Source: Chloroflexota bacterium (lineage in GTDB: Bacteria; Chloroflexota; Anaerolineae; Aggregatilineales; Phototrophicaceae). From it: DNA of 64,000 nucleotides. The DNA is taken from NCBI GenBank assembly GCA_026708115.1, contig JAPOVL010000035.1, positions 146,494-210,493 of the forward strand. Reading direction: 5' to 3'. Position 1 is the first letter of the stretch; each line of letters starts with the position of its first letter. The notes under the pieces are model-generated. The model had not been told where the DNA came from. It saw only the letters and a program-made list of their open reading frames with translations, and did not search any database. The position numbers and the translations under genes were made by a program. Below are positions 43,383-51,495 of this stretch, piece after piece.

Positions 43383-43457
43383 GCGATTGATGACCATGCC
43401 TGCGGCATGATGCATCGGCGATACATCAAGCGCGCGTCGGCAAGGCCGGGAAATAAC

Positions 43458-43895
43458 TTAGTCGACGACCTCGAAAATCGCTTCGATCTCTACAGCGAAT
43501 CCGTTGGGTAGAGAGGAAAAGCCAAGCGCGCTGCGGGCGTGTTTTTCGCCATCGTAGAGTTCCCAAAACAGTTCCGACGCGCCGTTGATCACCAAATGTT
43601 GATCGGTGAAATCCGGGGCGGAGTTAACCGCGCCCAGCAATTTGCGCAGCCGCAGGTTGTTGACTGTGCCGGTCAGCGTATAAGCCGCTTTGAGCAGGTC
43701 TTCGGCGCAGACGCGCGCGGCTTGCTTGCCGGTTTCGACATCGACCCCAGCGCCCAGTTTGCCCAGGTAGCCCGTCGATACGTGGCCCGAGCAGTAAATG
43801 GTATCGCCGATGCGCGTGGCCGGCGCCAGTGTGGGCGAGGGCGTGAAGTCTTCAATATCGATGCCCATCGCTTTGACTTTTTGGTCAAGAGTCAT
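43458..43895 (-). CDS. RidA/YjgF family protein
   Basis: A 145-aa small protein of the RidA superfamily, which hydrolyses reactive enamine/imine intermediates or has related roles. ATRIGDTIYCSGHVSTGYLG near 25-45 and KHARSALGFSSLPNGFAVE near 115-133 fit; the Arg in HARSALG corresponds to the substrate carboxylate-binding Arg. GGGAGGA is placed 5-6 bases before the ATG. It is not adjacent to other catabolic genes here (MFS downstream), unlike the second RidA at 55.7 kb. Confidence 0.88.
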   Translation of the reverse strand: MTLDQKVKAMGIDIEDFTPSPTLAPATRIGDTIYCSGHVSTGYLGKLGAGVDVETGKQAARVCAEDLLKAAYTLTGTVNNLRLRKLLGAVNSAPDFTDQHLVINGASELFWELYDGEKHARSALGFSSLPNGFAVEIEAIFEVVD

Positions 43896-44090
43896 TGCGT
43901 CCTCCCGGGTTGCTAATTTCCTTCGCGTAACAATGCGAGGATTATAGGCGCTCGAATAGAGGTGACCATACCCAAACGCGAGTTGATTTGAACGGCTTAG
44001 TGAGTTTCAAGCGCGGGCGAAAAAGGCGACTTAATGTTCATGCTCGGTGGGCTGCGGAGCGGACGCCTTTTCATCGTGCGAGAAACTGCC

Positions 44091-44225
44091 ACAAAACCTG
44101 AAATTATTTCGGTGCATCTGCTGATGGCGGCATCCATGGTCATGACCCTGCCCAGCATATTGGTCTTCATGCTCTTGCAGCGCTATTATATTCAGGGCGT
44201 GGTAATCTCTTCGGGCAGCAAATAA
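44091..44225 (+). pseudogene. C-terminal fragment of a MalG-type sugar permease
   Basis: SVHLLMAASMVMTLPSILVF followed by MLLQRYYIQGVVISSGSK is the last membrane helix and C-terminus of a CUT1 MalG permease. The rest of the gene (about 230 residues) is missing; the upstream 20 codons in frame are unrelated. It lies 58 bases before the first MDR dehydrogenase, suggesting these dehydrogenases once followed a sugar importer. Confidence 0.65.
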
Positions 44226-44283
44226 GCGCGCGATTTACTTTAACCGTTATACCGGTCCAATCTGCAGAGGAACTCCTACGCAA

Positions 44284-45306
44284 ATGGAAAATCTAAGCGT
44301 TCTCTTCACCGGAGCCGATCGCATCGACGTGCAGCAGATAGACGACGACATCGGCCAGCTTCGCGCGCATGACGTGCTCGTCCGCACGGATTATTCACTG
44401 ATCAGCGCAGCTACGGAGCTCGCCTGTTTATCGGGAACGCAAGCCTGGTTTCCTTTTCCGGCGACGCCCGGTTATGCCGCTGTCGGCGAAGTCGTCGATG
44501 TGGGTGACGAGGTAAGCGCTGTCGCGCCGGGAGACAAAGTGCACTACTGGGGCGGGCACAAGCAGTATCATGTGATCGATACGACCCGACCACAGCAGAT
44601 CTGCCTCAAGCTGCCGGAGGGCTTGCCGCTGCGCTTGGCGCCCTTCACGCGCATGGCCATTATCGCTATGACGGCGCTGCGCATCTCGGACATTGAGCTG
44701 GGCGATTACGTTGGCGTTGTCGGGCTGGGCACGGTGGGCAATTTGGCAGCGCAGTTGGCCGGTTTGCAAGGCGGCCGCGTTATCGGGCTGGATCTGAACA
44801 GCGGACGGTTGGAACTGGCGCGCGACTGTGGCATTCCCCACGCGCTGGCGATCAATCCGGAGACGGTCAAGGACGATGTCGGCGAGATTACCAAGGGAGA
44901 AGGCGTGGCGACGCTGATTGAGGCGACGGGTGTACCGGCAGCGCTGCCCGATGCGCTGCCGATTGTGGGGCGCTACGGCGAAGTTATCTTGCTTGGGACG
45001 CCGCGCGGCGTCTTCCAAACCGACCTGACCGGCGTACTGGACTACATTCATCTTCATGGGCACGGCAATGTGACCTTCAAGGGCGCCCATGAGTGGCGCT
45101 ACCCCGTGGCGCGGGATCCTTTCGTCAAGCATTCAATGGAACGCAATTCCGAGATCGCGATGGATCTGATAAGCGCCGGCCGGCTCCAGGTGACGCCCCT
45201 GCACACGCACACGCTGTCGCCTCACGAGGCGGAAAGAGCCTACCGCGGCTTACAGCACGAGAAAGAGAGCTACGTTGGCGTCGTATTTGATTGGACCCTG
45301 CAATAG
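44284..45306 (+). CDS. MDR-family dehydrogenase lacking zinc ligands (paralogue 1)
   Basis: A 340-aa medium-chain dehydrogenase/reductase. The GroES-like N-terminal half has SLISAATELACLSG and TPGYAAVGEVVDVGDEV, where zinc-type alcohol dehydrogenases carry C-G-T-D and G-H-E; those ligands are absent, as in BchC-like members. The Rossmann half has VGVVGLGTVGNLAAQLAG and VIGLDLNSGRLE, with Asp after the second strand, which suggests NAD(H). VTFKGAHEWRYPVARDPFVK near 260 is shared with the paralogue. Possibly acts on a sugar or polyol. It lies after a MalG remnant and before two repeat copies. Confidence 0.88.
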   Translation: MENLSVLFTGADRIDVQQIDDDIGQLRAHDVLVRTDYSLISAATELACLSGTQAWFPFPATPGYAAVGEVVDVGDEVSAVAPGDKVHYWGGHKQYHVIDTTRPQQICLKLPEGLPLRLAPFTRMAIIAMTALRISDIELGDYVGVVGLGTVGNLAAQLAGLQGGRVIGLDLNSGRLELARDCGIPHALAINPETVKDDVGEITKGEGVATLIEATGVPAALPDALPIVGRYGEVILLGTPRGVFQTDLTGVLDYIHLHGHGNVTFKGAHEWRYPVARDPFVKHSMERNSEIAMDLISAGRLQVTPLHTHTLSPHEAERAYRGLQHEKESYVGVVFDWTLQ

Positions 45307-45444
45307 AGAGCCCGCCGGAGACCCGGCCGGGACGATGCGCGGCCTCGAACTATTCCCGTCCCTTGACCGCTAATAGGCATTCGCCATTCCCGCTTGCCCC
45401 AAGGGCTTTTGACATGCGGGAACGGGATTCTCATCCGACGGCAG

Positions 45445-45543
45445 CCGCTCGGCGGCAGCGAATCGTCCACAGGAATGTCGCGCTCACACAAAATAACAAG
45501 CCTTCTCGTTGCATGTGCAACGCGGTTTATTAGAAAAGAGTGC
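45445..45543 (+). repeat. Structured intergenic repeat, copy B
   Basis: About 99 bases from CCGCTCGGCGGCAGCG to TAGAAAAGAGTGCC. The stem CGTTGC-ATGT-GCAACG differs from copy A (CGTCGC-GTGA-GCGACG) by a compensatory C-G to T-A exchange and a different loop, which supports a real base-paired structure. Confidence 0.65.
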
Positions 45544-45591
45544 CATCGCTGTCGCAGATTCAGGCGAGCGCGCTGAAAATCAGCAACAAGG

Positions 45592-45682
45592 CCGCTCGGC
45601 GGCGGCGAATATGGGCTACCGTGCTCACACAAATTAATAGACTTGCTCGGCTAGCGCAAATCGCGGTTCATTGAAAAAGGGG
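45592..45682 (+). repeat. Structured intergenic repeat, copy C
   Basis: About 91 bases from CCGCTCGGCGGCGGCGAA to ATTGAAAAAGGGGA, sharing GTGCTCACACAAAT and CGCGGTTCATT with A and B. The central stem is degenerate. Its end lies at the start of the second MDR gene, so it may carry that gene's leader and ribosome binding site. Confidence 0.6.
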
Positions 45683-45694
45683 ATCATCAGAATA

Positions 45695-46729
45695 ATGAAA
45701 AACACGAGCATTGTTTTCACCGGATGCGATCAAGTCGAAGTGCAGGAGTTGGAGGAAAACCTGGAAGGGCTTCAAGCGCGTGAGGTACTTGTCAAAACCA
45801 GCTTTTCACTCGTCAGCGCGGGAACAGAGCTGACCTGTTTAGCCGGGATTGAGTCCTGGTTTAGCTTCCCGTCAACGCCGGGCTACACGTCGGTCGGCGA
45901 AGTGGTGAAAGTTGGCGATCAGGTTATCGAGGTTGCGCCGGGGGATGAGGTGTATAGCTGGGGCGGGCACAAGCAGTACAACCGCGTCAACCTGGCAAGG
46001 CCGGGATCGATGTGCATACCTGTGCCCGCTGGGATTACGCTGCCGCTGGTTCCCTTCGCGCGCATGATAACTATTGCGCTGACGGCGCTTCGCGTATCGG
46101 ACATTGAACTGGGTGATGATGTGGCGGTGATTGGCTTGGGGCTGGTCGGCAATTTTGCCGCTCAGTTGGCGCGTTTGCAGGGCGGCAATGTGATCGGGCT
46201 GGATCATAACCCGGGACGCGTCGCGCTTGCCGCGGATTGCGGCGTCAGGAACGCGATTGTGATGGAAAATCCGTCTGCTGCTGGAAAAGTGGCTGAGATA
46301 ACGAATCAGCGGGGTGTAGGGACTCTGATTGAGGCTAGCGGCAGACCCGGGGCGCTTCTCGATGGCCTGCCGCTCGTCGGGCGCTACGGCGAAGTGATCT
46401 TGGTAGGGATTGTGCGTGGGGAATACCAAGCAAATCTCAGCGCTGTGCTCGATTATGTCCATCTGGACACGCGAGGCAATGTGACCTTCAAGGGCGCGCA
46501 TGAGTGGCGCATTCCGGTTGCGAGGGATGCATTTGTGAAGCATTCGATCCAGCGCAACTCAGAAATCGCGCTGGATTTGATCCGCTGCGGCGACTTGGAG
46601 GTTGCGCCTCTGCTTTCACATAGCCTTTCCCCGTATGAAGCTCCAGAAGCCTATCATGGCTTGAAAAACAGAAAAAACGAGTTCATCGGCGTTGTTTTTG
46701 ACTGGACGGCTGTGCCGACGACGGTTTAG
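45695..46729 (+). CDS. MDR-family dehydrogenase lacking zinc ligands (paralogue 2)
   Basis: A 344-aa protein similar along its full length to the gene at 44284 (for example SLVSAGTELTCL, TPGYTSVGEVVKVG, VTFKGAHEWRIPVARDAFVK). It also lacks the catalytic and structural zinc Cys/His. The ORF track starts with a TTG at 45671 inside repeat C; the ATG at 45695 aligns with the paralogue's start. The ribosome binding site is weak (GGGGA, 12 bases away). A tandem duplication separated by two repeat copies. Confidence 0.87.
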   Translation: MKNTSIVFTGCDQVEVQELEENLEGLQAREVLVKTSFSLVSAGTELTCLAGIESWFSFPSTPGYTSVGEVVKVGDQVIEVAPGDEVYSWGGHKQYNRVNLARPGSMCIPVPAGITLPLVPFARMITIALTALRVSDIELGDDVAVIGLGLVGNFAAQLARLQGGNVIGLDHNPGRVALAADCGVRNAIVMENPSAAGKVAEITNQRGVGTLIEASGRPGALLDGLPLVGRYGEVILVGIVRGEYQANLSAVLDYVHLDTRGNVTFKGAHEWRIPVARDAFVKHSIQRNSEIALDLIRCGDLEVAPLLSHSLSPYEAPEAYHGLKNRKNEFIGVVFDWTAVPTTV

Positions 46730-46796
46730 CGAGGGCGAAGGCTTGGTACGCCGCCTCAACCGTCGCGGGTGGCGTCTAGCAAGTTTTCGAGGTCGT

Positions 46797-47141
46797 CTAG
46801 CAGGGCCGCAACAGCCAGTTTAAGCGCTGGGCTTCCTTGACGATGGTATCTCGCAATTCCGGTCTAAGCGCCAGGCGATCAACCACTTCTATTCGGCGGC
46901 CCAACAATTGCTGCAAGCCCTGCGTTAGGCGGATGTGGTCACGTAAACTGTAGTCCGACTCGAAGTCAACGAGGAAATCAATATCGCTGTTCTCGCTCAA
47001 GCGACCGCGGAGAAGCGACCCGAACACGGCGATTTGGCACACGCGATATTGGCGAGCGAGCGCTACGATTTGTTCACGTTGCTGCTGCAGGTCGTCAAGG
47101 GTAAGGATTGCTTCAATTGCCATATTGTCCGCACCTGGCAC
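46797..47141 (-). CDS. MNT-type nucleotidyltransferase domain protein (orphan)
   Basis: A 114-aa protein with the minimal nucleotidyltransferase motif: IAVFGSLLRGRLSENSDIDF gives GS-x-DxD for Mg and nucleotide binding. Such proteins are usually antitoxins of HEPN/MNT pairs (they AMPylate the HEPN toxin), but no HEPN-like ORF is beside it on either side. It may be a stand-alone remnant. Start could be the first Met or Met7. It lies downstream of a permease gene across a 70-base gap, probably independent. Confidence 0.82.
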   Translation of the reverse strand: MPGADNMAIEAILTLDDLQQQREQIVALARQYRVCQIAVFGSLLRGRLSENSDIDFLVDFESDYSLRDHIRLTQGLQQLLGRRIEVVDRLALRPELRDTIVKEAQRLNWLLRPC

Positions 47142-47210
47142 GATGATTTGTCGCGACTTGGGATTTATCCATTGTAATCGACAATCCGGCTGCGGAGACG
47201 CGAAAGCGCC

Positions 47211-48098
47211 TTATTCCCCGCGCAGGCGCGGGTCGAGGATATCACGCAAGCCGTCGCCGATGAAGTTGAAGGCCATGACCAGGCTGGCGATGGCTAGACC
47301 CGGGAAGAGCCACATCCACCATTGGTCGAAGAAGTCGATGCCGATGCTGACCATGCGCCCCCATTCCGGCGACGAGGGTTCTGGCCCCAAGCCGATGAAG
47401 CTCAAGGCGGCGAAGCTGATGATGGCGGTGCCGATATCGAGGGTGGCGAGGATGACGGCGGGCGCGATGCAATTGGGCAAGATGGTGCGGAAGAGCACGT
47501 AAAGCCCACTAGCGCCCGCGCTATGCGCCGCTTCGACATATTCCTGCGATTTAACCTCGAGCACCAGCCCGCGCAGGATCCTGGCATAGCGGGGCCACCA
47601 GACCGCGCTCAGCGCCAGGACTGCGTTGCGGATATCGGGACCCAGCGCGGCCGTGACGGCCATAGCCAGGATGATGAAGGGAAAGGCCATAAAGAGCTCG
47701 GTCAGGCGCATGAGCAATTCGTCGATCAAGCCACCCGCGTAACCGGCGACGGCGCCGATGATGACGCCGAGCGAACTGCCGATGATGATTACCGCCAAGC
47801 CGGCGGGAATCGTAATGCGCGAGCCCCAGAGAACACGGCTGAAGATGTCCCGGCCCAACTCGTCCGAGCCCATGAAAAACAGCGCGTTCGGCGCTTGCAA
47901 GCGGTTGACGAGGTCCTGCTTGAGGGGCTCGACCGGGGCGGTAGACGGCGCTAGGAAGGCGATAACGATCCACAAAGTGGCGATGATCAGCCCGATCAAG
48001 ACCAAAGGGTTGCGGCGCAAGTGATAAAGCGCCTGTTGGCCTCGGCTAGGCGACTCGAATTCGTGGATCGAGGAAGAAATAGAGGATATCGACGACAA
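47211..48098 (-). CDS. ABC transporter permease, DppC/OppC type
   Basis: A 295-aa permease: first helix PLVLIGLIIATLWIVIAFLA (about 31-50), ALFFMGSDELGRDIFSRVLW near 73-92, and EAA loop VEAAHSAGASGLYVLFRTIL near 190-210. It ends with GDGLRDILDPRLRGE. The ATG overlaps the upstream DppB gene by 53 bases; no better start codon follows. This permease pair has neither binding protein nor ATPase nearby, so its partner genes must be elsewhere, or it works with the SBP at 58 kb. Confidence 0.92.
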   Translation of the reverse strand: MSSISSISSSIHEFESPSRGQQALYHLRRNPLVLIGLIIATLWIVIAFLAPSTAPVEPLKQDLVNRLQAPNALFFMGSDELGRDIFSRVLWGSRITIPAGLAVIIIGSSLGVIIGAVAGYAGGLIDELLMRLTELFMAFPFIILAMAVTAALGPDIRNAVLALSAVWWPRYARILRGLVLEVKSQEYVEAAHSAGASGLYVLFRTILPNCIAPAVILATLDIGTAIISFAALSFIGLGPEPSSPEWGRMVSIGIDFFDQWWMWLFPGLAIASLVMAFNFIGDGLRDILDPRLRGE

Positions 48099-49065
48099 AA
48101 TTCACTCCGACATAAATGAAAGCGAAGAGCAAACTGACACCCATAATGGCCGGGAAGTCTTGCGAGGTGCTGGCGCGGAACATATAGAAGCCGATGCCGG
48201 GATAGGCAAAGATCGACTCGATCAGGATCGACCCGACCAGCAGGTTGCCATAAGACAAGCCGATCACCGTCACCACCGGGATCAGCGAGTTGCGCATGCC
48301 ATGAAAGCCGATGACGTAACGTTCGCGCAAGCCTTTGGCGCGGGCGGTGCGCATGTAGTCCTGGTTCAACACTTCGAGCAGGGAAGAACGGGTGATGCGC
48401 GAGATGATGCCGCTGATATACAGCGCCAGGGTCAGCGCCGGCAGGATGAGGTGGGAGAGCGCGTTGCCAAATGTCTTCCAATCGCCATTCAACAGCGCGT
48501 CGATCGTGTACATGCCGGTGACGGTCGGCGGCGCGCGCATGAGAATGTGCAGACGGCCCGGCCCGGCGGCGATACCCAGTTGGGCATAAAAGACCGTGAG
48601 GAATACCAATGCGATGAGAAAGACCGGAAAGCTAACCCCGATCAGCGCGATGACGCGCGCGATATAGTCCGCCCAACTGTTCTTCCATATAGCGGAGACC
48701 AACCCAAGCCCCACACCCAGGACGACGCCATACATGATGCCCAGCGTCGCCAATTCAATGGTGGCGGGCAAGCGCTTGGCGATGTCCTCGGCTACGGGCG
48801 TTCGCCACTTGATCGAGGTGCCCATATCGCCGCGCAGCAGGTTGCCGAGATAGGTCAGGTATTGTTCGTGCAGCGGCTTATCCAAGCCCCATTTCTTGCG
48901 GAAGGCGGCGATGGTTTCTTCGTCGTTGAGCGCATTGGGCGGCAAGTTGGCGTTGATGGGGTCGGCGGGAATGGCATTAGCGATGATGAAAGCCACTACC
49001 GTAATCCCCAGCAGGAGTGGGATGATAAAAACCAGGCGACGGACAAAGTAGCGAAAGAAATTCAT
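48046..49065 (-). CDS. ABC transporter permease, DppB/OppB type
   Basis: A 339-aa permease with first helix RRLVFIIPLLLGITVVAFII (about 10-29), KWGLDKPLHEQYLTYLGNLL and EAA loop MRTARAKGLRERYVIGFHGM near 235-255. It has the usual six-helix pattern and ends FLDPRIRVA. A structured repeat (copy D) lies in the 150-base gap before it. Operates with the overlapping DppC gene; substrate unknown, perhaps the nitrogen compound processed by the upstream amidohydrolase/deacylase genes. Confidence 0.92.
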   Translation of the reverse strand: MNFFRYFVRRLVFIIPLLLGITVVAFIIANAIPADPINANLPPNALNDEETIAAFRKKWGLDKPLHEQYLTYLGNLLRGDMGTSIKWRTPVAEDIAKRLPATIELATLGIMYGVVLGVGLGLVSAIWKNSWADYIARVIALIGVSFPVFLIALVFLTVFYAQLGIAAGPGRLHILMRAPPTVTGMYTIDALLNGDWKTFGNALSHLILPALTLALYISGIISRITRSSLLEVLNQDYMRTARAKGLRERYVIGFHGMRNSLIPVVTVIGLSYGNLLVGSILIESIFAYPGIGFYMFRASTSQDFPAIMGVSLLFAFIYVGVNFVVDILYFFLDPRIRVA

Positions 49066-49116
49066 GGGCGGCAGAAGCGACCAACTGACGAAAAGATGAC
49101 GCTTAGTTTACCACAG

Positions 49117-49206
49117 CCGCTCGGCGGCAGCGAAAAAGGCCGCCGCGCCCACAGAAAATGACAAGCCCCCTCCTTGCGCCAGCTAGGGGATTATCAAAAA
49201 AGACGG
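49117..49206 (+). repeat. Structured intergenic repeat, copy D
   Basis: About 90 bases from CCGCTCGGCGGCAGCGAA to TTATCAAAAAAGACGG. Shares CGCGCCCACAGAAAAT, ACAAGCC and the A-rich tail with A and B. In place of the central stem it has CCCC...GGGG. It lies in the only larger gap of the 47-57 kb minus-strand gene run. Confidence 0.6.
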
Positions 49207-49216
49207 CGACATGTCA

Positions 49217-50710
49217 TTATCGTCGTAGCATCGGCAATTCCCCGTCATCCCAACGGCGGTAGAACTTTCGCAGATATGCGTCAAGTCCAGAGGCCGGGTC
49301 GCGCGCTGCAAATTCCAGCCGCTCCCAGATCTCACGCTCGACATCCCGCGCATCGACATTCACATGCTCCCCGTCGCGCAGGACCCACTGGCCGCCGACC
49401 ATCACATGCCGCACATGTTCGCGCTGGCATCGGCGCAACAGGAATGCCGGCAGCAGCTCCCGCGGCGGATAATGCGCCGGCGCCCATCGACCCGCAATCG
49501 CCGTTAAATCCAGCAAAATCAGGTCGGCCTGTCCGCCAACTTCAAGCTCGCCTAGCGGCGCCCCTGCGCCGAAGGTGATATCGGCAGCGAGGCCCGTGCC
49601 CATCCGCCATACGGTCTCGGCGTCGAGATCTGCTGCCGCCATCCCGCTCTGATTGCCGATGGACCAGGCCAGCCGCATTTCGCGCAAGAAGTCCTGGTCA
49701 TCGTCCAGTGTCTGCCCGTCCAGGCCGATGCCGACCGGCAGGCCTGCCGCCGCCATCAGCGCGACCGGCGCGATGCCGCTGCGCAGGCGCAAGTTGCTGC
49801 TGATATTGTGGGCAACGCCAACGCCCCGTTTCGCCAGCAGTTCGATGTCTTCATCTTCGACCCAGACCATGTGCGCCAGCGTCAGCCAGTCCCCCAACGC
49901 GCCGATGTCCTCAAGATGCCGGATGAAGCTTTTGCCCCAGGTCTTGTGGGCGTATATCCGCTGATAGCGCGTTTCCAGCATGTGCATCTGCACGCGCGTG
50001 CGACGCGCTCGCGCCCACTCGCAAGCGCGGATGATCAACTCGTCGCTGCACCATTGGCCGCCAGCCGGGCTGGCCTGGATATGCGCGCGGTGCCGCTCGC
50101 TATCGTGGAAACTGTTGTATAAGTCCTCCAGCAGGGCGAAATAATTATCAGCGCTAAAGTCGATAGAGTTCGCGTCGCCGGCCCTTCGGCGCAATTCGGG
50201 CGGCAGCATGCCGAGGAAATGCTCGCGCTCGGCATATACCAGTTGATTCTGGTCGACTATCGGCGGATGCATGGCGACGCGAATGCTGGCGTCAGCATAT
50301 CCGCGCAGGGCCTCCGGTATCTCGGCTGGAAGCTCGGACCAGGACCTGGGATTATGACTGTGGGCGACCGCCGTCACGCCGGAGCCGAGCAATTGCAGCC
50401 CCGAATACAGCGCCGCCAGATAAGGCGGCATGCTGGGCAGATGCGCCAAATGACCGAGCCATAATTCCAGGAAATTGTCGGGGAGGCCCAGCGCCAGCGT
50501 CCCCACCGCGCGCCCGTGGTCATGCGCATTGGTGAAGCCTGGCGCGAGAATAAAGTCATCGCCGCCGACGCGCTCGGCGTCAGGATAGCGCGCGGCCAGC
50601 TCAGCGGGAGTTCCGGCGTCAACAATGCTGTCGCCGGCGACGGTGACTGCCAAATCGTCAGCCGGGACGCCGCCGCGCAAGGTATATCGCGCATGAATGA
50701 TGGTTGGCAT
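49217..50710 (-). CDS. Amidohydrolase family protein (cytosine deaminase / TrzN-like)
   Basis: A 497-aa amidohydrolase-superfamily enzyme. FILAPGFTNAHDHGRAVGTL near 57-76 carries the metal-binding HxH, VQMHMLETRYQ near 235 another His, LTLAHMVWVEDEDIELLA near 270 a further His, and VGIGLDGQTLDDDQDFLREM near 325 the final Asp. It resembles deaminases and chlorohydrolases acting on N-heterocycles. Its start overlaps the SDR stop by one base (TGATG). With the RidA, M20, creatininase and lipoyl/E1 neighbours it suggests breakdown of a nitrogen-rich compound. Confidence 0.87.
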   Translation of the reverse strand: MPTIIHARYTLRGGVPADDLAVTVAGDSIVDAGTPAELAARYPDAERVGGDDFILAPGFTNAHDHGRAVGTLALGLPDNFLELWLGHLAHLPSMPPYLAALYSGLQLLGSGVTAVAHSHNPRSWSELPAEIPEALRGYADASIRVAMHPPIVDQNQLVYAEREHFLGMLPPELRRRAGDANSIDFSADNYFALLEDLYNSFHDSERHRAHIQASPAGGQWCSDELIIRACEWARARRTRVQMHMLETRYQRIYAHKTWGKSFIRHLEDIGALGDWLTLAHMVWVEDEDIELLAKRGVGVAHNISSNLRLRSGIAPVALMAAAGLPVGIGLDGQTLDDDQDFLREMRLAWSIGNQSGMAAADLDAETVWRMGTGLAADITFGAGAPLGELEVGGQADLILLDLTAIAGRWAPAHYPPRELLPAFLLRRCQREHVRHVMVGGQWVLRDGEHVNVDARDVEREIWERLEFAARDPASGLDAYLRKFYRRWDDGELPMLRR

Positions 50711-51465
50711 CAGGCGTAGAGACCGGCTTGTTGGCCGCCGTCGAGTACGAAGACCTGGCCCGTGATCATCTTGGCGGCGTCGGAAGCGAGATACAGCGCC
50801 ATCTCCGCCACGTCCTCCGCGGCAATCATGCCCGGCAGCGGCTGATACTGATCTAGAAAAGCGTCTCGTTCGGAGGGCGGGAAGCCTTCATTCAAGGGCG
50901 TATCGACATAGCCCGGGCAGATCGCGTTGCAGCGAATATTGTCGCGCGCGTAATCGAGGGCGATAGAACGCGTGAGATTGATGACGCCGGCCTTGGCAGC
51001 CGAGTAGGCCGCTTTGTTCCTGGCGGCGCGGATGCCGAAAGTGCCGGCGGTATTGAGGATGACGCCGCCGCCCGCTTCAATCATCAGCGGCAGCGCCGCT
51101 TTAGCGGCCAGGAAGACAGATTTGAGATCGATATCGAGGCAGGCGTCCCAGTCGGCTTCGCTGATATCGGTGACGCGACCGGCCGGGCTGATGCCGGCGT
51201 TGTTGAATACGATATCCGGGGAGCCCAATTCAGAAGCAGTCCGATCGACCATACGCTGCACATCAGCGCTGAGGGCGACATCCGCGCCAATTGCAATCGC
51301 TCGGCCGCCTTCCGACACAATGGCGCGCGCCACAGCCTCGGCTTTGGACGCTGTCCGGTTCACCACGGCTACTCCGGCGCCTTCCCTGGCAAAGGCATAG
51401 CAACTGGCCGCGCCGATGCCGGATCCGCCGCCGGTCACAATTGCCACCTTGCCAGGCAACTTCAC
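50710..51465 (-). CDS. SDR-family oxidoreductase
   Basis: A 251-aa short-chain dehydrogenase: VAIVTGGGSGIGAASCYAFA cofactor motif (TGGGSGIG), VFNNAGISPAGRV (NNAG), ILNTAGTFGIRAARNKAAYS containing the catalytic region and AYSAAKAGVINLTRS (YxxxK), plus CPGYVDTPL. Coenzyme is likely NAD(H), as the second strand ends AVVNRTASKAEA. Second of two adjacent SDRs on the minus strand behind the lipoyl/E1 genes. Substrate unknown. Confidence 0.92.
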   Translation of the reverse strand: MKLPGKVAIVTGGGSGIGAASCYAFAREGAGVAVVNRTASKAEAVARAIVSEGGRAIAIGADVALSADVQRMVDRTASELGSPDIVFNNAGISPAGRVTDISEADWDACLDIDLKSVFLAAKAALPLMIEAGGGVILNTAGTFGIRAARNKAAYSAAKAGVINLTRSIALDYARDNIRCNAICPGYVDTPLNEGFPPSERDAFLDQYQPLPGMIAAEDVAEMALYLASDAAKMITGQVFVLDGGQQAGLYA

Positions 51466-51495
51466 GCCGCGCTCCTCACAGGGGCTGCGCCCCGG

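Larger units (their letters stand above)
45307..45694. other. 388-base gap containing two repeat copies
   Basis: Apart from repeats B and C (separate entries) no ORF or RNA gene is supported. The first 135 bases hold nothing recognisable. Confidence 0.5.

Noticed and set aside
48160-49161. 333-aa plus-strand ORF opposite the DppB permease
   Set aside because: Antisense shadow; hydrophilic low-complexity product, while the minus strand encodes a textbook permease.
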